DNA from: Deferribacteraceae bacterium
GTDB lineage: Bacteria; Chrysiogenota; Deferribacteres; Deferribacterales; JAISNW01
Assembly: GCA_031278965.1 (NCBI GenBank)
Contig: JAITJJ010000173.1
Span: 1-12,446 of the forward strand
Reading direction: 5' to 3'
DNA length: 12,446 bases
A program made the position numbers and the translations under genes. Shown here piece after piece: positions 7,492-12,446 of the stretch. The notes under the pieces were generated by a model. That model was not told the origin of the DNA. It was given only the letters and a program-made list of their open reading frames with translations, and searched no databases. Positions within the stretch are counted from its first letter, which is position 1. Every line of letters begins with the position of its first letter.

Positions 7492-7583
7492 CTGAAATCG
7501 TATCCGCAAAACGGCATCCCCCTCCATAAATATTTATGTATCGGGATGCGGGCATAAAGAGTGTCCCAAAAGCTATGAAATGA

Positions 7584-7937
7584 AGGCAAAAGTCGCTGCG
7601 GCAATGTCAATGTTAGGAAATCCCGGAAGAAATATTTCAAGTTTAATAGGTAAAAATATCCTTAGATTGCCGTAATAACCCATATTTAAAAATCTTATCA
7701 ATTTTTTGTGTGATTGTTTCAGATAAACGGCGGATTCTATGGTTTAAACAACGAAACCGAAGAATAAGGCGGATTTAAGGGTTGTTGCTCCGGCTATACA
7801 GTTTTGTTGCTAAAGGTCTCCGTCTTTCCTCAAAGGCTTATGAATGCAAACAGCTGCATAAAAAAATCATGCTTGTAAACTTCTTAAAAATATTATAGGC
7901 TATCTGGCTGTCAATAAGATTCAGAGGAAGTACTTAA
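7584..7937. other. Non-coding region before recA, no gene recognised
   Basis: AT-rich, with stops in all frames apart from a short plus-strand frame (7496-7675, about 60 codons) whose product I do not recognise. Two imperfect copies of GGCGGATT followed by GGTT lie near 7730 and 7771, and a GTTTAAAC palindrome near 7742. The recA ribosome-binding site is AGAGGAAG just before 7938. A TATTAT/TATAGG box at 7891-7899 is a possible -10, with TTGTAA only 12-15 bases upstream, so it is a weak promoter match. I see no recognisable LexA operator of the E. coli, Bacillus or Geobacter types. Confidence 0.4.
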
Positions 7938-8936
7938 ATGGATAATGACAAAAAGAAAGCGCTGGAGATAGCTCTCGGCAAGATTGATAAAGATCATGGC
8001 AAAGGCGCCGTTATGCGGTTGGGGGACAAGCCGGCTGAAAATATTCCCGCCATCCCCACAGGGGCGTTAAATCTTGATATAGCTCTAGGGGTGGGGGGGG
8101 TGCCCAGAGGGAGGATAGTTGAAATTTACGGAAGTGAAGCGAGCGGGAAAACCACCATCACCCTCCACCTTATAAGCGAAGTTCAGAAACAGGGCGGGGT
8201 TGCAGCTTTTATAGATGCGGAGCACGCCCTTGATCCGATATATGCCAAAGCGATAGGGGTTGATGTTGATAACCTCCTCGTATCCCAACCGGATACCGGT
8301 GAAATAGCCCTTGATATAGCCGAAACTCTAGTGCGCAGCGGTGCAGTTGACCTTATTGTGGTAGATTCTGTGGCTGCCCTCACCCCGAAGGCGGAGATAG
8401 AAGGGGATATGGGGGATTCCCATATGGGGCTTCAGGCGCGCCTTATGAGTCAAGCCTTGCGGAAACTCACCGCCATAGTCAGCAAATCCCACACATGCCT
8501 TATATTTATAAACCAAACCCGCCAAAAGATAGGGGTGATGTATGGACCGTCCGAAACCACCACCGGCGGCAATGCTTTAAAGTTTTATGCATCCGTGCGT
8601 ATTGATGTGCGGCGCACCTCCACGGTAAAAGAGAAAGAAGAAGTTGTGGGCAACCATGTTAATGTTAAGGTAGTTAAAAATAAAGTGGCGCCCCCGTTCA
8701 GAACTGCGGAGTTTGATATTATGTTTGGGAAAGGCATCTCCAAAGAAGGGATACTGCTGGATATGGCGCTTGAAAAGGATATTATTCAAAAATCAGGTTC
8801 TTGGTATAGCATGGGGGATAAAAAGTTGGCGCAAGGCGCACTCAATGTCCATGCTTACTTTTTTTCAAATCCGGATGTTGCCGCGGAGGTGGAAAGCAAA
8901 TTGCGGGAAATCTATGATATACCTAAAATCCAATAA
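7938..8936 (+). CDS. recA: RecA recombinase
   Basis: ATP-dependent strand-exchange protein and SOS coprotease; forms filaments on single-stranded DNA. The 332 residues cover the full core but lack the long acidic tail of E. coli RecA (353 aa). Walker A is GSEASGKTT (65-73), with Ser66 and Ala68 replacing the Pro and Ser of the E. coli motif. The catalytic Glu is E95 in FIDAEHALDP. Walker B is LIVVDSVAAL (139-148). The DNA-binding L2 region reads NQTRQKIGVMYGPSETTTGG (192-211), differing from E. coli NQIRMKIGVMFGNPE at several points. NALKFYASVRIDVRR follows. It starts at ATG 7938 behind AGAGGAAG and is the first gene of a five-gene plus-strand run. An 8-G run lies in codons 52-55. Confidence 0.98.
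   Translation: MDNDKKKALEIALGKIDKDHGKGAVMRLGDKPAENIPAIPTGALNLDIALGVGGVPRGRIVEIYGSEASGKTTITLHLISEVQKQGGVAAFIDAEHALDPIYAKAIGVDVDNLLVSQPDTGEIALDIAETLVRSGAVDLIVVDSVAALTPKAEIEGDMGDSHMGLQARLMSQALRKLTAIVSKSHTCLIFINQTRQKIGVMYGPSETTTGGNALKFYASVRIDVRRTSTVKEKEEVVGNHVNVKVVKNKVAPPFRTAEFDIMFGKGISKEGILLDMALEKDIIQKSGSWYSMGDKKLAQGALNVHAYFFSNPDVAAEVESKLREIYDIPKIQ
8093..8100 (+). repeat. Eight-G homopolymer inside recA
   Basis: Codons 52-55 (GTG GGG GGG GTG, Val-Gly-Gly-Val) form an uninterrupted run of eight G, just before the Walker A segment. Neighbouring GGGG at 8088-8091 and a GGG at 8109-8111 make the stretch very G-rich. Gain or loss of one G would truncate RecA. Confidence 0.9.
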
Positions 8937-8955
8937 ATGAAGCGGAGAATAGTAT

Positions 8956-10041
8956 ATGATTTTGGATGAAATCTTGACAGAAGCCGTAAAAAACGGAGCT
9001 TCGGACATTCACATCCAGGTGGGTGCGCACCCTCGTCAGAGGGTAAACGGAGAGCTTGCCCCGATGATCGGTTTTCCTATCCTCACCCTTGATATGATGA
9101 AGAGCTTTATAGACATTATACCGGGCATCCGCAAGAATGAATTTTTAGCCAGCGGGGATGCAGATTTTGCCTATGCTGTCCAGAACGTCTCTCGTTTCCG
9201 CTCCAACGCTTATATGCAGAGAAACACCCCCGGCTTTGTTTTCCGTCCTATTCCCCGCCTTGATTTTACTGTGGAGAGCATGGGGCTTCCGCAGGTGATT
9301 AAAAACATCGCAACCTATAAGAGGGGGCTTGTTTTGGTAACCGGCGTTACTGGTTCCGGCAAATCAACCACTATGGCGGCGATCCTTGATCTAATAAACC
9401 AGAACGAGAGCGCAAGCATTATAACCCTTGAAGATCCGATTGAATTCCTCCATAACACTAAAAAGGCTATGGTGGGGCAGCGGGAGATAGGGGTTGACAC
9501 CCCTTCGTTTTATGAGGGTTTGCGCCGTGCGCTCCGGCAAGACCCGGATGTGATATTCATAGGAGAAATGAGGGATTTGGAAACTGTGGAAACCGCATTA
9601 AATGCGGCGGAAACAGGCCACCTTGTTTTTTCCACCCTCCATACCCTTGATGCAGTGGAAACCATAAACCGCACAATATCAATGTTTCCTCCGTATCAGC
9701 AGCAGCAGATAAGATACCAGCTTTCAGCGGTGTTGCAGGCGGTGGTATCTCAGCGGCTTATTCCCAAAACCGGGGGGCGGGGGAGGGTACCTGCGGTGGA
9801 AGTGCTTATCAACACCGCCGCCATAAGAGATTGCATAGTGGATCCGGAAAGAACTGTGCTTATAGAGGACTATATCCGTCAAGGCGTAACGGTTTATCAG
9901 ATGCAGACCTTTGACCAGTCAATTTATTCCCTTTGTACATCAGGGCTTGTGGATGTGGAAGAAGCTATAAAATGGGTTAAGCGCAAAGATGATTTCGGGC
10001 TTCTGCTGAAAGGTGTTTCCAATAATCCTTCCCGTTGGTAG
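8956..10041 (+). CDS. pilT: PilT-type twitching/retraction ATPase
   Basis: Hexameric cytoplasmic ATPase that drives retraction of type IV pili, used in twitching motility and DNA uptake (known of the family). At 361 residues it is of PilT length. A PAS-like N-terminal domain (1-100) carries ASDIHIQVG. The RecA-like domain follows, with Walker A GVTGSGKST (130-138), Asp box ITLEDPIEF (156-164), Walker B VIFIGEMRDLET (199-210) and His box GHLVFSTLHT (221-230). GEMRD and the lack of a zinc-binding CxxC insert favour PilT over PilB/GspE. The final AIRNLIREGK-type PilT signature is not clearly conserved, replaced by YIRQGVTVYQMQTF. It starts 19 bases after recA and ends 25 bases before recX. No other pilus gene is in the window, so it works with proteins encoded elsewhere. 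Confidence 0.94.
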   Translation: MILDEILTEAVKNGASDIHIQVGAHPRQRVNGELAPMIGFPILTLDMMKSFIDIIPGIRKNEFLASGDADFAYAVQNVSRFRSNAYMQRNTPGFVFRPIPRLDFTVESMGLPQVIKNIATYKRGLVLVTGVTGSGKSTTMAAILDLINQNESASIITLEDPIEFLHNTKKAMVGQREIGVDTPSFYEGLRRALRQDPDVIFIGEMRDLETVETALNAAETGHLVFSTLHTLDAVETINRTISMFPPYQQQQIRYQLSAVLQAVVSQRLIPKTGGRGRVPAVEVLINTAAIRDCIVDPERTVLIEDYIRQGVTVYQMQTFDQSIYSLCTSGLVDVEEAIKWVKRKDDFGLLLKGVSNNPSRW

Positions 10042-10066
10042 AGCGGGATTTTAAAGAGTTTACTGT

Positions 10067-10519
10067 GTGGAATGTTTTGCTTATGCTCTAAAACTGCTTA
10101 ACAGGCGGGGATACTTTGAGGCGGAGATTAGAGCCAGTTTGCAGGAAGGCTATACGGATCAGCAGATAGAAGATGCTGTAAACGAGCTTAAGGAGTTTAA
10201 CTATATTAACGATGCGCGGTTGCTTGGCAACTTCATTCAATGGCAGTTAGAGAAGGGGCACGGAGAGCGTTATATACTGCAAGCGCTTAATAAAAAAGGT
10301 GTCCGCTGTTCAACAGATGATATACGTAGCGTTGCTTCCCAAGACGAAAGGCTTTCGGTTATCAGAAAATATGCGGAGAAGTATCTCCGTAGGCATAAGC
10401 GTGGCGCTCGGACGGATGTTTCCCGGCTGAACGGGTGCTTTAGGTATCTTGCCTCTCGCGGCTTTCTGCAAGAAGACATAGCAACAATTTTAAACGAGAT
10501 AAAAAAGGAGAATATATAA
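10067..10519 (+). CDS. recX: RecX regulatory protein
   Basis: Small helical protein that binds the RecA filament and limits its extension or activity. The 150 residues fit the family. The three-helix repeats are visible: FAYALKLLNRRGYFEAEI near the N-terminus, then YINDARLLGNFIQWQLEKGH with RYILQALNKKGV, and a third unit in the basic C-terminal half (YLRRHKRG onward). The start is GTG at 10067 with AAAGAG 8 bases upstream; an in-frame TAA at 10052-10054 rules out a longer N-terminus. Its stop overlaps the rplI ATG by one base (TAATG). Location two genes after recA supports the assignment, with pilT inserted in the common recA-recX pair. Confidence 0.9.
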   Translation: MECFAYALKLLNRRGYFEAEIRASLQEGYTDQQIEDAVNELKEFNYINDARLLGNFIQWQLEKGHGERYILQALNKKGVRCSTDDIRSVASQDERLSVIRKYAEKYLRRHKRGARTDVSRLNGCFRYLASRGFLQEDIATILNEIKKENI

Positions 10520-10971
10520 TGAAAGTTATCTTTCTAAAAGATGTGGAAAATGTGGCAAACGAAGGGGATGTGAAAGAGGTTAAGGCGGGGTATGCCCGCA
10601 ACTTCCTCTTTAGAGAGCGTATTGCTCTTGAAGCTACCCCAGCCAATATGAAGGCGTTGGAAAACCGTTTGGCGGAAATATCAAAGAGAGAAAAAGATCG
10701 GATTTTAGATGCCGAAAAACTTGCGGCGGAGATAAAAACCGCTGCTGTCCGTATCACAAAGAAAGCCGGAGAGAAAGGGAAGCTCTACGGCGCAATTACG
10801 CCGCAGGAACTTATCGATGCCCTTGCGGCACAGGGATTTAAGCTGGAGAAAAAGCAGCTTGAATTAAAAGAACCGATCCGTGAACTGGGCCGGCATGAGG
10901 TGAAGATTCGCCTCTATAAAGATGTGCACAGCTCGTTTACCCTATCGGTAGAGGCGGAGAATGCCCGATAG
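10519..10971 (+). CDS. rplI: 50S ribosomal protein L9
   Basis: Large-subunit protein bL9 that binds 23S rRNA at the base of the L1 stalk. The 150 residues have the expected two-domain shape. The N-terminal rRNA-binding domain carries MKVIFLKDVENVANEGD and the signature VKAGYARNFL (about 22-31). A long helix (about 45-75), rich in Glu, Lys and Ala, joins it to a C-terminal domain with GKLYGAITPQEL and GRHEVKIRLYKDV. GGAG lies 9 to 10 bases before the ATG, at the end of recX. The end overlaps dnaB by 11 bases. In many bacteria L9 is in an rpsF-ssb-rpsR-rplI cluster; here those partners are absent, but the common rplI-dnaB adjacency is kept. Confidence 0.96.
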   Translation: MKVIFLKDVENVANEGDVKEVKAGYARNFLFRERIALEATPANMKALENRLAEISKREKDRILDAEKLAAEIKTAAVRITKKAGEKGKLYGAITPQELIDALAAQGFKLEKKQLELKEPIRELGRHEVKIRLYKDVHSSFTLSVEAENAR

Positions 10972-12310
10972 AGCTCTGATAATCCCCCCTAATGACATAA
11001 TATCCGAGCATGCCGTATTAGCCTGTTTGATGCTGGAAAGCGGCTCAATAGATCAGATAAGTGGGTTAATAAAAAGCGAGGATTTTTATGAACCCAGAAA
11101 TGCCTTAATTTTTGAGACGATAAAAAAGCTCAAAGAGGCGGGAGAGGCTTACGATGTCATTATGACGGCTGCTGCAATGCGTTCTGCCGGAGAGCTTGAA
11201 AAGATCGGCGGCGAGAGCTACTTAATGGAGGTGGCGCGGATCGTCCCTAACGCGGGTAATTTGGGCAATTATGTCAGAAATATACTGGAAAAGTCGCTTT
11301 TACGGAAACTCTTCGGCTTATCGGGGTTTATAACCGAGAAAGTCTTTGAATACGACAGAGATTTGCGTCCCGCCCTCCACGCGGTAGACGAGTGCAGCCA
11401 GAAGATATATGAACTCTCCCGGAACGAAACCAGCCGTGAGCTTGAACCGTTCCGGGAAATCCTCATGCGGGTATACGACAACCTTCAAAAGGTTTCTTAT
11501 CATAAGACAGACCTTTTGGGGGTTACCACAGGGTATGAAAGGCTGAATAAACTGATAAACGGGTTGCAGAAATCAAGTCTTATTATTGTTGCGGGGAGAC
11601 CCGGCATAGGTAAAACTTCGTTTGCCATGAATATGGCGCAGAACGCGGCGGAAAAAGCCAAAAAGACCGTGGCAATATTCAGCCTTGAAATGTCCGCAGA
11701 GCAGATTGTACATAAGTTTATCTCTTGTAAGACAGGGATCAGCGGAAACACCTTGCAGAGCGGTCCATTAAGACAAGAAGTAGAGTGGAAAAAACTCGCC
11801 AATGCCGGAGATCCGCTGGGAGAGCTCAATGTATATATTGATGATTCTTCAAAGCCAACTGCTATGGAGATAGCCTCCAAGTGCCGCCGCCTAAAAACAA
11901 GCAAAGGGCTTGATCTTATAGTCATAGACTATCTCCAACTGATGACAAGCGAATCAAAGAGACGCTCGGATAACCGCACAAATGAAGTGTCGGAAATAAC
12001 CCGCAGCTTAAAGGCTATGGCAAAAGATCTGGAAGTGCCTGTAGTGGCGCTCTCACAGCTGAACAGAGGTCCGGAAGACCGCAAAGAGAAACGCCCGCTC
12101 TTATCAGATTTAAGGGAGTCCGGTTCTATTGAGCAAGATGCGGATCAGGTACTCTTTATCCATCGTCCGAATTACTATACAAAGGAGTTTGACACCTCCG
12201 CTGACGGAGAGGCAGCGGAAGTGATAATAGGCAAAAACCGCACAGGTCCGCAAGGAACTGTAAACCTTACATACATCCCTTACTGCACAAAATTTCAAGA
12301 GCAGGATTAA
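10961..12310 (+). CDS. dnaB: Replicative DNA helicase DnaB
   Basis: Hexameric 5'-3' helicase that unwinds DNA at the replication fork and recruits primase. The 449 residues are full length. The N-terminal primase-interacting domain (about 10-110) contains SEHAVLACLMLESGSI and FYEPRNALIFETI. The linker is followed by the RecA-like ATPase: Walker A GRPGIGKTS (212-220), catalytic Glu in SLEMS (E243), Walker B LIVIDYLQLM (319-328), sensor region VVALSQLNRG (361-370), DLRESGSIEQDADQVLFIHR (383-402), and the arginine-finger segment KNRTGPQGTV (425-434). No intein is present. ATG at 10961 uses AGAGG within the end of rplI; the 11-base overlap suggests coupled translation. It is the last gene of the run. 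Confidence 0.97.
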   Translation: MPDRALIIPPNDIISEHAVLACLMLESGSIDQISGLIKSEDFYEPRNALIFETIKKLKEAGEAYDVIMTAAAMRSAGELEKIGGESYLMEVARIVPNAGNLGNYVRNILEKSLLRKLFGLSGFITEKVFEYDRDLRPALHAVDECSQKIYELSRNETSRELEPFREILMRVYDNLQKVSYHKTDLLGVTTGYERLNKLINGLQKSSLIIVAGRPGIGKTSFAMNMAQNAAEKAKKTVAIFSLEMSAEQIVHKFISCKTGISGNTLQSGPLRQEVEWKKLANAGDPLGELNVYIDDSSKPTAMEIASKCRRLKTSKGLDLIVIDYLQLMTSESKRRSDNRTNEVSEITRSLKAMAKDLEVPVVALSQLNRGPEDRKEKRPLLSDLRESGSIEQDADQVLFIHRPNYYTKEFDTSADGEAAEVIIGKNRTGPQGTVNLTYIPYCTKFQEQD

Positions 12311-12390
12311 CCGTATATAGCGCGGGAAACCAAATGAACCATGGGATGGGGATTAAAAAGAATTTACTGTAAAGTGCTTTTGAAAATGTC

Positions 12391-12439
12391 CCGAAAAATT
12401 TAAAAGATAAGTATATGGGATTTCAATTTTCGGTTTTTT
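12391..12439 (+). terminator. Weak Rho-independent terminator candidate after dnaB
   Basis: CCGAAAAATT (12391-12400) pairs with AATTTTCGG (12425-12433) apart from one bulged A, and six T follow (12434-12439). The loop is long (about 24 bases) and the stem AU-rich, so efficiency is doubtful. The rest of 12311-12446 shows no gene start I can support. Confidence 0.45.
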
Positions 12440-12446
12440 ATTGTTA

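Larger units (their letters stand above)
7115..7583 (+). pseudogene. Decayed AAA ATPase with DUF4143 domain (AAA_14/DUF4143 family)
   Basis: Intact relatives are about 380-420 aa ATPases, often multi-copy, with an N-terminal P-loop domain and a C-terminal DUF4143; their role is poorly known. Here only pieces remain, in shifting frames. The P-loop is absent, so the 5' end is lost. Residual text begins LELDS, continues one frame over as DYAKECLEKAR (7140-7172), then returns as EDPELFLQQYKP and VIIDEIQY (Walker B-like) plus AELFAYI, and shifts again to FYIDSHHKEKG. It then jumps, with roughly 200 codons missing, to the DUF4143 text LTKWLTLETLMNTAMPGVIL (from about 7343). The ILETY segment occurs twice, followed by TLKSYPQNG and, after another shift, MYRDAGIK. 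TGA at 7581-7583 ends the last recognisable piece. Family assignment is from remembered consensus and is strong because several motifs occur in the right order. Confidence 0.8.

Noticed and set aside
7559..7571. GAGTGTCCCAAAA resembling the terminal repeat of some insertion sequences
   Set aside because: No matching inverted end, transposase or target duplication was found nearby; probably part of the decayed ATPase gene.
7496..7675. Short plus-strand frame containing MKAKVAAAMSMLGNPGRN
   Set aside because: About 60 codons, no good ribosome-binding site, and it overlaps pseudogene text in other frames; I recognise no family.
7584..7937. SOS box upstream of recA
   Set aside because: I looked for E. 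coli, Bacillus, alphaproteobacterial and Geobacter type LexA sites and saw none; the lineage's own motif is unknown to me.
8085..8789. Minus-strand open frames within recA
   Set aside because: Antisense shadows of recA with no recognisable features.

Overview
The window (about 46% GC by eye) looks like a chromosomal stretch from a Gram-negative bacterium. It has HflK/HflC, a stand-alone PilT ATPase, a class I ketol-acid reductoisomerase and a ferredoxin-type aldo/keto reductase. That mix would fit an anaerobe of the Desulfobacterota/Deferribacterota type, but the sequence alone does not fix the phylum. No complete mobile element, tRNA, rRNA or CRISPR array is visible.

Left part (1-5116, minus strand): a tightly packed block reads hflK-hflC-ilvB-ilvN-ilvC. 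Two junctions overlap by 4 bases (ATGA) and two have gaps of 10 and 12 bases. The three ilv products carry out the first two common steps of valine/isoleucine synthesis: acetolactate synthase large and regulatory subunits, then ketol-acid reductoisomerase, whose last codons lie beyond base 1. HflK and HflC form the membrane SPFH complex that in other bacteria modulates the FtsH protease. Their coupling to the ilv genes is the unusual part.

Middle (5117-7937): hflK and a divergent DUF805 membrane protein are separated by a short region holding two overlapping, opposed sigma70-like promoters. The DUF805 start region is tandemly duplicated. A minus-strand aldo/keto reductase with two four-cysteine clusters follows; its first 25 codons are in a different frame from the rest. 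Between it and recA lies an accessory scar: a decayed AAA ATPase/DUF4143 gene with several frameshifts, a large internal deletion, an internal duplication, and a perfect 15-bp inverted repeat at its left edge. About 350 bases before recA hold no gene I can recognise.

Right part (7938-12310, plus strand): recA-pilT-recX-rplI-dnaB, with gaps of 19 and 25 bases, then overlaps of 1 and 11 bases. This groups homologous recombination and its modulator (RecA, RecX), a pilus-retraction ATPase (PilT), ribosomal protein L9 and the replicative helicase DnaB. A weak intrinsic terminator candidate closes the window.

I did not find a clearly new multi-gene defence or mobile system. The best leads are the hflKC-ilvBNC coupling, the recA-pilT-recX arrangement, the frame break in the aldo/keto reductase, the overlapping divergent promoters, and the palindrome and pseudogene scar.
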